A stretch of DNA of 64,000 nt from Fructilactobacillus carniphilus (GCF_024029675.1 NZ_CP097121.1:744001-808000), one strand, 5' to 3'. Counted from the stretch's first letter, positions 11,301 to 18,712 are shown. Program-made: numbers and translations. The notes: a model not told the origin generated them from the letters alone.

Positions 11301-13738
11301 CTATTTTGCGCACTTAAAGAGCTGTAATAACTTTGCAAACTATCAACAATTGAATTCTTGTAGATTTCCGATTCATTTTCAGAAATTGTTTGAAGCACCA
11401 CAGAGGTTGATTTTGATGTAGAAGCGCTTAAAGCACTGGTTGATTCCGTGGTAGATTGGCTGGTAGAAGCTGAGATACTAGTACTCTTGCTTAACGAATC
11501 AGCAATCGAATCAGAGATTGAAGTTGAAGTACTCTTAGAAGCAGGTGCTTCGGAAGCTGATTTAGAGGCAGAAGCAGTCAAAGAATTAGCATCAGAAAGC
11601 GAGTATGAAGCAATCATCGACTTTCTTTTTGAAGCTTCAAAAGGATTAAGCCAAGAAGGTAGCTCATCATTTTGGCTTGATGACTTAGAAACGCTAAAGG
11701 AAACAGAATTATATCCACTTAAAGAAATACTATTATCAATAATTGATTGAGAAGTTGATTGGGAATCTTGAATCGATTGCGCTACATACTTACTTCCAGA
11801 TGTACTTTGTGAATAAAGCTTAGAACTATTACTATCAGCAGAGTTCAACGAAGTACTCGTAGAATTAAGTTGCGAATTAAGCATACTTTGCAGTGAAGTT
11901 GAGGCACTCATGCTGCTATCAGCATTCAATCCAGATTTTCCGGCCGCAATGGCTGAATCAACTACGCTTTGAATGTCAGTGGAAGTATGTTCCAGGCTAA
12001 AACTAGTCTGATCAGAAGTACTATGATAATTACTCAAACTCAGAGAAATCGAATCTTTCTGAGACGCACTAAGAGAACTTAATTCAGAATCAGTATAAGA
12101 TCCATTCGTTGATCCCCAACTATTGGACATACTATTTGATAACGTATTCACCATCGAATGTTCCAAACTAATGGAAGCAGAGGCCGATTCTGATGGCAGG
12201 TTCTCAATAACGGGAACCGCTTGAATCTTGGAGAAGGTTTGGGCATTAGTAGTTCCAATGGCGCCATTATAAATACCTAAGGCAATATCTACTGCCCCAT
12301 CAAATGCCGCAACAAGTATTCTTTCTCCAGTGCTACCAGAAAAACGTTGGCCGACATAGTCTTTCAATGATTTAGCAATCTGGTTAATTAAATCCTTAGA
12401 TTCAACTCCCACCTGGATGTACATATTGTCTCCAACCTGAAGGTGATAATCTCGTGGATTTACACCAACCGTGATACTCTGCTTAGATCGATTGGTAGTA
12501 TAAGGATTCTTGTTAACTTGAACCCATTTACCCAGAACTGGATCCCAAATATAAAGAGTGGTTTGCTGCTCATTTCCGAGCGTTAACCATCCTTTACTGG
12601 TTTCAATTTTAATGGTTCCAGAAGCCCCATCATAAATGAAATGGTTACCGCTAATCACCCCATCCACATTTGGTGAAAGACCTAAGTCATTCAAATTAGG
12701 AATTGGTTGCATTCCTATTTTTTTCAAACCGTAATTAATGTCATCAATAGCTTTATTAATCCCATTAATAAACACATTCGTATTACCATCTTCACCAGCT
12801 GGTTGATTAGGAATCTTCGTTCCCGGTTGTCCCGTCGCAGCCAAAACGACCTGGTCACTACTCAAACGTGATTGCCTTCCACTCGTCGAAGTAACAATAG
12901 AATCTTGTGTAGACACACTTAAAGAACGGTCTTTTTCCAAAGACTTGTCCATCCGATCTTGAACTAAGTCGGATTCGCTGTCCCGTTGGCTTTGACTATA
13001 ACTTTGTGAAGTGGAAACTGAACCTGGTTGTTCACTCCCCTGACTTTCAGACGCAAAAATACTTCCCGTTGAATCAGATAAACTCGTAGCAGAGTTGGTT
13101 ACTGAAGAAGATGTTCCACTATTGGAATCAGAAATGGTACTACGATCCAGTTTGGTGGAATTAGTGGTGGTGCTAATCTTATTGACTGAAGTAGACGTTA
13201 CCGAATCATTCGTCGTAATTGACTTAGCATCAGTTACATTTTGTGAAGTGCTGGTAGCCGTGGTTAACTTAGTTGTCGCATCTAACTGGTCTGCCTTACT
13301 GATACTCTGTGGAGTGTCATTACTAGTAGAAGTTGAATATGTATGTTGTGAATAATTATCATGGATCACTGCATTAGCTGTTGCAGTATCCGTCGTTGAT
13401 TCACTGGTAGACAAACTAGTTTCAGACTCACTCTGCACACTCTCAGTCGTAGACGAAGCACTAGTCGTGTCCGTAGACTGCGATGATTCTGAGTGGACGG
13501 GAACTGTAGCAGATTGTTGGTTCACTAATAATTGATCATTACCATCAACTTCCCGCTTTAACGTTTGGGTTGGGTCCGCCATTGTCACTGGTCCCCCCAG
13601 CAGAATACTAGCAACCATCCCTGACACGGTTGCCGTTCCTGCCACTAACCATTGTTTCCCGGATTTATACATTCGATACCGAGTTTTTTTGTTGGTATCA
13701 ACAAGCTGTTCAAACCGGAGCTGGTTAAATTTTTTCAT
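2387..13738 (-). CDS. Giant serine-rich repeat adhesin (3783 aa), LPQTG-anchored
   Basis: Cell-wall glycoprotein adhesin, the likely substrate of aSec locus 1. Residues 21-30 (YRMYKSGKQW) match the KxYKxGKxW signal; the hydrophobic core ends near VTMAD. Residues about 55-300 are Ser/Thr-rich, and about 300-515 form a non-repetitive presumed binding region, homologous to that of the gene at 1-1873 and otherwise unrecognised. From about 516 to 3740 almost every second residue is serine. The C-terminus has the sortase motif LPQTG at 3750-3754, a hydrophobic segment and KRRKRSKK. The length is very large even for this family. The start is supported by a conserved leader shared with the paralogue, although the nearest Shine-Dalgarno (GGGAG) is unusually close to the ATG. 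Terminators at 13975-14011 and 2204-2248 flank it, so it is its own transcription unit. Confidence 0.95.
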   Translation of the reverse strand: MKKFNQLRFEQLVDTNKKTRYRMYKSGKQWLVAGTATVSGMVASILLGGPVTMADPTQTLKREVDGNDQLLVNQQSATVPVHSESSQSTDTTSASSTTESVQSESETSLSTSESTTDTATANAVIHDNYSQHTYSTSTSNDTPQSISKADQLDATTKLTTATSTSQNVTDAKSITTNDSVTSTSVNKISTTTNSTKLDRSTISDSNSGTSSSVTNSATSLSDSTGSIFASESQGSEQPGSVSTSQSYSQSQRDSESDLVQDRMDKSLEKDRSLSVSTQDSIVTSTSGRQSRLSSDQVVLAATGQPGTKIPNQPAGEDGNTNVFINGINKAIDDINYGLKKIGMQPIPNLNDLGLSPNVDGVISGNHFIYDGASGTIKIETSKGWLTLGNEQQTTLYIWDPVLGKWVQVNKNPYTTNRSKQSITVGVNPRDYHLQVGDNMYIQVGVESKDLINQIAKSLKDYVGQRFSGSTGERILVAAFDGAVDIALGIYNGAIGTTNAQTFSKIQAVPVIENLPSESASASISLEHSMVNTLSNSMSNSWGSTNGSYTDSELSSLSASQKDSISLSLSNYHSTSDQTSFSLEHTSTDIQSVVDSAIAAGKSGLNADSSMSASTSLQSMLNSQLNSTSTSLNSADSNSSKLYSQSTSGSKYVAQSIQDSQSTSQSIIDNSISLSGYNSVSFSVSKSSSQNDELPSWLNPFEASKRKSMIASYSLSDANSLTASASKSASEAPASKSTSTSISDSIADSLSKSTSISASTSQSTTESTSALSASTSKSTSVVLQTISENESEIYKNSIVDSLQSYYSSLSAQNSVSKSESASMASKSALNSESVSAAKSTSTSESTGHSLSGSISASLSGNSDYDSGSVSTSALNSAIDSQSAERSQSDSASASLAERNSNNSASASASKSVEQSASTSASKSQSTDDIISASASKSASSNSESDDTTDDIGSQSRSTSTSILQSNSFSASASTSTSKSDFTSTSKSKNDSISTSLSISNAEDSTRDSQSASTSQSNSNSVSKSKIDSESTSVVTSVSASKSLSDSKSKSISESDSASLSASSSKVASTSQSDVNSQSTSTSKVASMAKSISESESLSESTSTSGSASKSTSESDSTSSSLSGSKSESLSLSASKSFSDSLSTSISSSSSKSASGSTSAKSLSDSLSTSTSDSASVSGSSSKSTSVSDSISTLASESESISTSDSLSLSVSESLSTSTSVSTSVSGSSSKSISTSNSTSVSESESKSISTSNSLSLSSSESLSTSTSGSTSTSTTQSISTSDSLSVSESEFKSVSDSSSLSQSVSESLSTSTSDSVSTSGSSSKSLSLSDSLSVSGSNSKSLSTSLSDSLSGSEHVSNSDSTSMSESSSKSGSLSLSISESLSTSTSDSTSTSGSNSKSASVSDSTSASASGSKSISTSDSLSQSASESKSLSDSLSGSTSVSDSLSTSTIDSASTSGSSSKSISISDSASASASKSDSISTSDSLSQNVSESKSVSESNSLSQSSSGSLSASGSTSTSLSESLSGSEHVSISDSDSMSASESKSGSASKSVSESNSLSLSGSESLSTSTSDSTSTSGSNLQSTSVSNSTSVSASGFKSISTSDSLSQSVSASKSLSDSSSLSQSSSESLSTSASDSVSTSGSTSKSASTSLIESLSGSENVSTSDSSSMSASDSKSSSESQSLSESLSLSISESLSTLTSDSTSTSGSNSQSTSVSDSTSASASKSESISISNSISQSASASKSMSDSSSLSQSSLGSLSASGSTSTSLSESLSGSEHVSISDSASMSESISKSGSLSLSISESLSTSTSNSTSVSGSSSKSISVSNLTSVSASGFKSISTSDSLSQSDSESKSLSHSLSGSTSVSDSLSASGSTSKSASTSLSESLSGSEHVSNSDSTSTSVSGSKSLSLSDSMSVSGSTSKSESTSTSDSLSQSVSASKSVSESSSLSKSGSESLSTSASDSNSTSASSSMSDSLSGSSFISESTSTSDSLSVSKSSSELSSTIDSLSISSSKLDSEVNSHSMSVSDSLSISGSASILDSKSNSSSLSGSTSSSDSSSIVVSTSKSESESTSTQTSVSESNSKSLSESKSQSLSDSDSLSTSTSTTQSISTSDSQSMSASGSTSVSKSESTSSRGSLSDSEHGSTSDSVSISTSTSKSESASKSLSDSLSTSTSESTSVSLIDSISTSGSSSKSLSLSSSESLSTSTSSSASTISSSSQSNLVSTSLSDSVSGLASASGSTSISDSLSVSKSSSELSSTIDSVSTSLADSLSISVSKLGSEVNSHSMSVSDSSSVVVSTSASESTSTKTSISESTSKSLSASNSLSLSGSESTALSSSESGSTSTSKSISDSNSVNSSESTSKYESDSASTSLSESLSGSESISTHTSAIGSDSSSVSASNSLSLSGSESKSTYESNSTSTSKGNSESTSLSESDSKSLSESNSTSTSTSGSSSQSLSVSNSLSTSQSDSELSSAIDSASQSLSASLIASESKLVSEVNSHSTSVSDSMSVSGSTSMSDSKSTSISLSGSTLASDSSSVVSSTSKLESESASMKASASESESMSGSASGSLSESLSGSEHVSASESNSASTSDSKSNSGATSLSVSNSLSMSVSKSKSTYESNSTSASTKNSRSTSLSNSISTSGSTSLSLSDSNSIVASASQSLSDSLSASESILISEVESHSVSVLDSMSNSGSTSQSVSNSASTQTSVSASTSISDSASISLSASESSSISASDSQSESLSASLSVNKADSEENSAIDSASTSVNDSQSISESTIESQVNSHSASVSNSMSVSGSTSKSGSVSDSASVSLSEFESSSTSASDSASASTKNSESSSLSESTSKSTSVSKSLSESVSISVSESTQTSVSNSVFRSTSESKSTSTSLSGSTSVSGSVAKSTSISNSLSALLSTSLSDSTSVSEENSAIDSASTSVSGSLSASESTLESQLDSHSTSVSESTSVSMSLSSSVSASASKQGSASASAFGSQSLSASLSTSLSRSTSVSVSSSLSTSISIFGSTSVSGSISVSDSVSISLSDSQSDSELNSAIDSASTSVSGSLSTSASTLESQINSHSVSGSQSASVSTSNSVSESQLIDSIFNSVSKSINDFESASLSELESGIASHSASLSTSKDASASESVSVLGSELNSKLTSLRDSVSTSTSDSSVTSQSASTSSSTSNSVSTSGSNSTSISGSSSASMSVSTSASALVVDSISTSLSIDASQSTSTSVADSISESESKNASASTSVSVHGSELSSKLTSVITSISTSGSQSVSTSLVDSTSTSDSQSVSTSVSVSDSDSESMSVSDRNSGLTSASESTSISGSTSKSLSDSISESMSKLISEDDSMRKAESLSASVSVSDSMSISGSQSSSTSTSVSESTSKLESILDSQSTSTSINDSMSISDSESTSTSESSSTSTSIGDSMSTSISQSGSASLSTSASSSNSKSSSMSDSTAVSMSDSTAVSMSDSTSKSLSASASESLSELVSESNSISASKSASASASASTSEVQSIFESISNSISNLTSQSMSISASAADSLSGAMSNAVSQSTSTSLSGSMSFSTSTSVVDSMVDAESSSMSASTSVSTSNSSSESDSAVASLSNSISKSVSESTSLSASISQSDSASDLTSRDVSQSTADRHSNSGSTSASLSTSISQSSSVLISTSDSKSMVDVESNSMSLSSLESRSASTTTSQLTSNSMTETSAGSLTSAVNSNSASMSNSSSVASATNFVTQSEHKAKQQVLPQTGDTTKSLVVAGFAIMALAGLGIKRRKRSKK
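2520..12190 (-). repeat. Serine-rich repeat region inside the giant adhesin
   Basis: About 9.7 kb encode a degenerate Ser-x-Ser-x pattern (S-T/D/A/E/L/V/K/Q alternation) with no single fixed period. Two punctuating modules recur. The first is LSGSEHVS or a close variant, near 5990, 7307, 8060, 8401, 8755, 9152 and 9675. The second is SAIDSAS...SxVNSHS or a variant, near 4515, 4885, 5385, 5695, 6235, 6885 and 7685. Many long plus-strand open frames across this region are antisense shadows of the repeat codons. Confidence 0.9.
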
Positions 13739-13974
13739 TCTCCCTACTCTGCCTTTCTTAATTAAACAACTATCAAGTACAGCTGATTAACGACTAATTG
13801 TTTCTGAAATAAATCGATTAATCGAAATAATCCTTTAGCACTTGAAAAATCTCTACAAAGTTACATTATTCCATATTAGATTGGTTTTTAGCAATTAAAA
13901 AGCACTAACGGTATTTAATTACAAACTGTTTAAATAAGGATCCCATTTGGGAGGAGCAGAAATAATCGCTAACT

Positions 13975-14011
13975 AAAAAAGATCCTCTAAATTAACCTAG
14001 AGGAACCTTTT
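13975..14011 (-). terminator. Intrinsic terminator after gtfB of aSec locus 1
   Basis: On the minus strand AAGGTTCCTCTA pairs with TAGAGGATCTTT (two G-U wobbles), followed by a T-run. It begins a few bases after the stop at 14016 and ends the secA2-to-gtfB operon before the adhesin. The remaining gap, 13739-13974, should contain the adhesin promoter. A weak candidate is TTGCTA, 17 bp, GAATAA on the minus strand around 13870-13895. Confidence 0.8.
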
Positions 14012-14015
14012 GAAC

Positions 14016-14867
14016 TCATTTTTTGATTATCTTAACTTTATCCAACGGAACATTGTGTTGTTTAAGAATATTATAGTCAGCTTGAGTAACTTCGACTTCC
14101 TGAATCGTATCAATCGCATTGGTTAGAATGTCTAACAAGTTCCCCCGCACGTTTTGGTCATCATCAAGTGGGCTCTCCACTAACCGTAATACATTGTGCG
14201 ACTTCGTTCCACTCAACGCCGCCAACTCAACCCCCATATAGTTAACCATCACGGTGTCTTTTTCGGTCACAATTGAGCGCACTTGCGCATTGTAAAATTC
14301 GTTCAAGGTATTATATCGCTGTTTAACCTTGTGCGTTACCGGATCTTCCACCGTAATCAAGTTAATGACACCCTGGTAGAGGTAATAACGAACAACGGGA
14401 CGATTCTGTTGATCATAAAAGACCATTTCCAGCATCTCATTTTCAGCATAAAACAAGTTACTAAAAATCGTACCATCGTATGCATACTCTTCAATGTAGT
14501 CAAGCGTTCCATCCAAATTAGTATAACGTACATCTTGAGCAGCCCGCCGGGTATTCGAATATAAAAATTCCTTTCCAATTTCACTACCGTGGTCGTAAAT
14601 GGAAATACTACCGTCCCGATTCACAAAGATCTTGGACCAGGTAGGGACTGGGACGTCGTTAAAGAAACGGTAGCTACCCAGATGGTACTTCCGATGTGTT
14701 AACCGGTCTAAAACGTTTACCCCGTTCACACCATCTTCACCAAAAAACTTACCAATCAGAGGTGCAGACACCAGCGAAATCACGTTAGGGTGTTTGCTTG
14801 GACTTTCCGCCTTAATCTGTTGCCATTGGTCGTCAGCAACGATGTTATTTACTAGTACGTAATCCAT
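14016..14867 (-). CDS. gtfB: GtfB-like accessory Sec glycosylation chaperone, short form (locus 1)
   Basis: 283 aa. In streptococci GtfB is the non-catalytic partner that holds the acceptor for GtfA, which adds GlcNAc to serines of the adhesin. The context (directly after gtfA, overlapping it by 23 bp) and the beta-rich middle (DVRYTNLDGTLDYIEEYAYD, then FYDQQNRPVVRYYLYQG) match the N-terminal half of the roughly 440-residue streptococcal GtfB as I recall it. The second Rossmann half of that protein is absent: the frame stops and a terminator follows at once, with no leftover coding sequence. The second locus encodes an equally short version (284 aa), so this is a shared form and not decay. 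The start is fixed by GGAGGG upstream of the ATG. Assignment rests on synteny and remembered family sequence. Confidence 0.75.
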   Translation of the reverse strand: MDYVLVNNIVADDQWQQIKAESPSKHPNVISLVSAPLIGKFFGEDGVNGVNVLDRLTHRKYHLGSYRFFNDVPVPTWSKIFVNRDGSISIYDHGSEIGKEFLYSNTRRAAQDVRYTNLDGTLDYIEEYAYDGTIFSNLFYAENEMLEMVFYDQQNRPVVRYYLYQGVINLITVEDPVTHKVKQRYNTLNEFYNAQVRSIVTEKDTVMVNYMGVELAALSGTKSHNVLRLVESPLDDDQNVRGNLLDILTNAIDTIQEVEVTQADYNILKQHNVPLDKVKIIKK

Positions 14868-16305
14868 CGATTAAATCCCTCCATTTTTCCGCGGTAATGT
14901 GATCTTGGAACTCTGCCACCGACTTAGCAGTAGCACCTTGTAACTTCGAATATTTTCCATTAATTAATTTTTCCAGAGCAGCTTCAATGTTTTTCACGTT
15001 AAAGTCGTCATCATTCCGTTTAAATTCCGTCAGGTATCCGTTTACACCGTCTTGAACCAACTCTTGAGCGCCAAACCGAGCATCAAAGGTAATTACTGGT
15101 AATCCGGCGTTTAAAGCCTCAATGTAGGTTAATCCAAAACCTTCGGAGAAGGACGTTGAAATAAAAGCATCGTATTTCGGATAAATGTGTTCCAAGTCGT
15201 GGGATAACCCCTTCATGGTGATGTAATCCTCGGCATGACAGTCTTCAATCGTTTTCACTAACTTCTGGTGTTCTTCTCCTTGACCGTAGATATCAAATTT
15301 AATCTTCACACCTTGGTCATGTAAAGCAGCCACTGCTTTAATTGCGATGTCAATGTGTTTTTCTGCCGCTAACCGCGAAGCGGTAATCAAGCGGAATGGT
15401 GAATGGGCACGCCGGCGTTTTTGTTTCGTAGCTCCGTCACGGATTCCCCCCACCGGAATGGCTACCACAATGTCTTTAGCAGTCGGATCATCAATCAACA
15501 TGTCATCCCGTTGTAACTTCGTGGCCGTCACAGCTTTATCGACAGCGTGTAACCGCTCCAACATGTATTCGTAGTGGTCGTTCCACAGTGGATACTTGGG
15601 ATCGTCACGATCCGAAAGTTGGTCAGCATGCACGATGTAGATGATCTTCGAATTGGGAATCCGATTTTGCATCAACACGTCGTCGGCAAATTCCCCACGG
15701 TCAATGATGAAATTACTGTTACCACCATAAGTCTGATCTACTTGTTCAAAGAAGTAGCGGTGCAAACTGTAAAGATTACGGAAGAAGAGGTGTTCACCCT
15801 TCTCGTCAAAGAGGTGAATGTTAACCACGTTTGAACCCCGGTGTTGGTCGTTTTCAATTGAGTACATTACCTTACGTTCATTGTTTTTAGCATTGAACAA
15901 TTCAACCCGCGAAACACCCACTTGTAAAACGGAGTTATCAGGATGCTGTTTATCGCGCCCCTTGTAAAAGTGTTGAATTACTCGCATTCCAGAATCAGTC
16001 ACAAATTCTTGTTTCCGGTTCGTGTTGGTATCATCCACAATCATTACAGACTTCTGCGGTTTAACCCGTTGGGCTAAACCAGTTTTAAGGTAGTCACCGC
16101 CGAGAACTAGATATTCCCACAGGTTTAAAACCTCGGAATCCTTAAGTCTCCAACGATCCATGGCCTCATGTAGTTCAGGAACCAAATTTAAAAATAAAAA
16201 ACGAAACGGTAAATCAGCCTGTCGAAACCGATCAGCGCGATAAAACTCAGCATGTTCTACTCCTGAGTTTCCCAATCCCATTGCTTGGTTAATGAAAAAA
16301 TTCAT
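14845..16305 (-). CDS. gtfA: Accessory Sec glycosyltransferase GtfA (locus 1)
   Basis: 486 aa, cytosolic GT4-type glycosyltransferase expected to transfer GlcNAc from UDP-GlcNAc to serines of the adhesin. The N-terminus (MNFFINQAMGLGNSGVEHAE) matches the GtfA pattern G.G..SSGVE. A beta-rich insertion for GtfB contact lies around residues 100-200. The retaining-GT E-x7-E pair is E388 and E396 in SFSEGFGLTYIEALNAGLPV. It overlaps asp3 by four bases (ATGA) and gtfB by 23, indicating translational coupling. GAAGGGGATTTT precedes the ATG. A second, diverged copy is at 32023-33498. Confidence 0.9.
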   Translation of the reverse strand: MNFFINQAMGLGNSGVEHAEFYRADRFRQADLPFRFLFLNLVPELHEAMDRWRLKDSEVLNLWEYLVLGGDYLKTGLAQRVKPQKSVMIVDDTNTNRKQEFVTDSGMRVIQHFYKGRDKQHPDNSVLQVGVSRVELFNAKNNERKVMYSIENDQHRGSNVVNIHLFDEKGEHLFFRNLYSLHRYFFEQVDQTYGGNSNFIIDRGEFADDVLMQNRIPNSKIIYIVHADQLSDRDDPKYPLWNDHYEYMLERLHAVDKAVTATKLQRDDMLIDDPTAKDIVVAIPVGGIRDGATKQKRRRAHSPFRLITASRLAAEKHIDIAIKAVAALHDQGVKIKFDIYGQGEEHQKLVKTIEDCHAEDYITMKGLSHDLEHIYPKYDAFISTSFSEGFGLTYIEALNAGLPVITFDARFGAQELVQDGVNGYLTEFKRNDDDFNVKNIEAALEKLINGKYSKLQGATAKSVAEFQDHITAEKWRDLIDGLRTSK

Positions 16306-17087
16306 AAAATCCCCTTCTTTCTTTTCAACATCAAAGCTTGTGCCTCACTCATCAACTTTTGTGTCGTGTCATCGTCAGCCCAACAGTTAACGTTTTTCAA
16401 ATTGTAACGATCCTTAAACTCTTGCAGCACGTCTGCCAGTTGTAGTGCCGACCATCTAGACGGCACCCGAACAATCCGGAGTGGATCATGAAGTAGCTCT
16501 GCGTCCAACGGCGCGGAATCAACCACCCGTTTTTCGGTCCGAATCATCAAATTTCCGGTCCCGGATGGATCTCCCCGGTCCTGCCGCGGTAACAAGTCAA
16601 CGGCAGGCACATCAGCTCTAGGTTCAATCGTCATCTCGTCCCACAACGAAGTGGGAATGACATACATTCGACGGAACGTAACCTTTTCATTGTTGAATTT
16701 TTCTAAGGCAATCTCATAGTCATGAGCATTTTCACCCAGTTCAAAATCCAGTTCCTGATCCAATTCCATTTTTTCTTTATCTAGTTGACCCTGTGCATCG
16801 TATGATGCTACTAGAAGGCCAACCGATTTAGCTGGTTCAATCTCAGCGTCTAACATCAGATGGTATCGTTCATGCCGCGGAATCTGTGGGAGTAACTTGC
16901 TCCCGTATCCAATTGACTGCGGGGTATCCTCCGGCAACTTAGTACTCCACCAGTGAATTTTCTTTCCAGCTGGTTGCAATTCGTTTTGATATTCAACCAC
17001 ACCATCAGCACTGTAATTAATCTGCGCTCCATACATATCCGTATTCGGATCAGCAGCATCCCAGGTTAAGCTATATAGTATGTCCAC
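16302..17087 (-). CDS. asp3: Accessory Sec system protein Asp3 (locus 1)
   Basis: 261 aa with a GTG start preceded by AAGGGGG. Asp3 forms a cytosolic complex with Asp1 and Asp2 that binds the glycosylated adhesin and is needed for its export. The protein starts with SLTWDAADPNTDMYGAQINY and has a central beta-rich part (EIALEKFNNEKVTFRRMYVI), consistent with the carbohydrate-binding-module-like fold known for Asp3. The C-terminal third (DAELLHDPLRIVRVPSRWSA) carries the added domain usual in long Asp3 forms. It lies five bases after asp2 and overlaps gtfA. The paralogue at 33499-34266 aligns throughout but is clearly diverged. Confidence 0.85.
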   Translation of the reverse strand: MDILYSLTWDAADPNTDMYGAQINYSADGVVEYQNELQPAGKKIHWWSTKLPEDTPQSIGYGSKLLPQIPRHERYHLMLDAEIEPAKSVGLLVASYDAQGQLDKEKMELDQELDFELGENAHDYEIALEKFNNEKVTFRRMYVIPTSLWDEMTIEPRADVPAVDLLPRQDRGDPSGTGNLMIRTEKRVVDSAPLDAELLHDPLRIVRVPSRWSALQLADVLQEFKDRYNLKNVNCWADDDTTQKLMSEAQALMLKRKKGIL

Positions 17088-17092
17088 CGTTT

Positions 17093-18712
17093 TCAGGACC
17101 CCCTTCGCTGTTTCTTTTTCAAATTGGTTGTTTGGGGCTTACGGGGTTGCTTCCGTCCAAACTGTGATAGTAGGTACCAGTATTGTCGCTGAAACCACTC
17201 GACGATAGGGCCAGTTTGGTCGTTGTGTCGACCTTCAAATCCCTTGGCTAGTAACTTTCCGTTCGGGTTCAGTCCAATAAACCGATCCCGAATCCCCTGA
17301 TAAGCGTCTTTGTTATAGTCATCTTGTAACATGTAGGCAATCGCAAGGGTCGTGTTACTCAACTCTCCCTGTTCCAGATTATGCCAATATCGTTGGTCTA
17401 AGTCATGACTTGACTGATCCGACAAATCTGGTTCGTAGTACAACTGCATGTCCTCGCCGGTGCGAAAATCGTTGGGACGTTTAACCCGCCCGTTTTGAGC
17501 AATCGTTCCGAGTTCAGCCAACGGTTTCCCCAGCACAATTCCCGCAGGATTTAAACGGGATCCGTAGTACATGGCCCCAAAGGTACCCATGGACATTCCT
17601 GACAAGATGAGATCGGAATCCTTAAAGTTCAACTTTTGTAGCGTTTGCTTAATAATGTTCACAATCTGTTGTTCAAACTCGGTATCGCCCATGTAGAAGG
17701 CGCCCCCTTCAAGTCGCCAGTCAGAGATCAAAAGAAACGGCGCCCCAAAGTTTTGCATCATCCGCCGCCCTTCGTAACCTTCTTTGGTTCGATATCCGGC
17801 AAAGTAAACATTTAGTGGCGGTTTCATGTCACCCGCGTCAAAGTAAACTCCCGTACTTCCATGCTGTTTTTGATCAGAAATAACCCAGTCGTTGGGCATC
17901 ATTTCTCCGTATGGACCACGGGCCCGCCGAACATGAAGATTTCCCACTTCTAATTGTCCTTTACCACGGGCATACAGCAAGACCTGAAAAAAAGTTGGGC
18001 GCTCAGTTCCGATTACGTCGATGCTCGTTTGTAATTCGTTACCACTAATAAAACTGGAACGCAGTACTTCTTTTGTATCAGCATCAATCTGAATTAATTT
18101 CAGAGCGAGTTCGTTTTCTGGCCCCAAGTGGTATTCCAAGGCCACCTTGTTTGCCATTTTGAGTGGCAAATAAAAGGAGTCCATCGGGGACATAATTAAC
18201 TGCCAGTCGTCCGTAGGTTTTAAATTAATCTGATGGTAAACATTTCCTCGTTGACTAACTGATTGTATTTGATCCCAGTTATAGTGCCAGGCCTGCGGTG
18301 AGAACCGATAGCCATCCGGATCATAGTAGAAAAACCGTTGGATATCACCAATTAAGCGTTGGGGGTCGTGAGGATTAAACTCAAAGGCCCCCTTGAGCTT
18401 CAACAACGAACGCGTTGTTTCTGAAAGGTTCAGATTGGACTGCATCAAAATTTGATTAGCAGGTAACTGCTCCATAACTCGGTCGTTTAAAAACCACGGA
18501 AAGCCAGCGTCTAAAATAAAGACCGCGTTTCGGTACTTACCGTTTAACTTCCCGTTGGCTTTAAATAACGGTTGACCTTCCAGGATTTCTTGGTCCAGAG
18601 CATCGTCATCACTCTGATAATACTCGTAGTCGGGAGTAAAGTACTCTGCTTCTTGCGTGTAGTCATCCTGACCCACATGAATTACGGGCGTTACAAATTT
18701 AGGCTTAGCCAT
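17093..18712 (-). CDS. asp2: Accessory Sec system protein Asp2, alpha/beta-hydrolase type (locus 1)
   Basis: 539 aa. In Streptococcus gordonii Asp2 is both an export factor and an O-acetyltransferase acting on GlcNAc of the adhesin. Here the nucleophile elbow GMSMG is at 372-376 (Ser374). A likely acid lies in MLQDDYN (Asp464/465) and the catalytic His is His496 in GRHNDQT, so the triad looks intact. The N-terminal 300 residues are a beta-rich, non-catalytic domain. It overlaps asp1 by eight bases, and asp3 follows after five. The best match in the window is 34271-35848, which keeps the same three motifs. Confidence 0.9.
   Translation of the reverse strand: MAKPKFVTPVIHVGQDDYTQEAEYFTPDYEYYQSDDDALDQEILEGQPLFKANGKLNGKYRNAVFILDAGFPWFLNDRVMEQLPANQILMQSNLNLSETTRSLLKLKGAFEFNPHDPQRLIGDIQRFFYYDPDGYRFSPQAWHYNWDQIQSVSQRGNVYHQINLKPTDDWQLIMSPMDSFYLPLKMANKVALEYHLGPENELALKLIQIDADTKEVLRSSFISGNELQTSIDVIGTERPTFFQVLLYARGKGQLEVGNLHVRRARGPYGEMMPNDWVISDQKQHGSTGVYFDAGDMKPPLNVYFAGYRTKEGYEGRRMMQNFGAPFLLISDWRLEGGAFYMGDTEFEQQIVNIIKQTLQKLNFKDSDLILSGMSMGTFGAMYYGSRLNPAGIVLGKPLAELGTIAQNGRVKRPNDFRTGEDMQLYYEPDLSDQSSHDLDQRYWHNLEQGELSNTTLAIAYMLQDDYNKDAYQGIRDRFIGLNPNGKLLAKGFEGRHNDQTGPIVEWFQRQYWYLLSQFGRKQPRKPQTTNLKKKQRRGS

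Noticed and set aside
14283..16000. Short plus-strand frames opposite gtfB and gtfA.
   Set aside because: They lie entirely within well-supported minus-strand genes and lack ribosome sites or family features.
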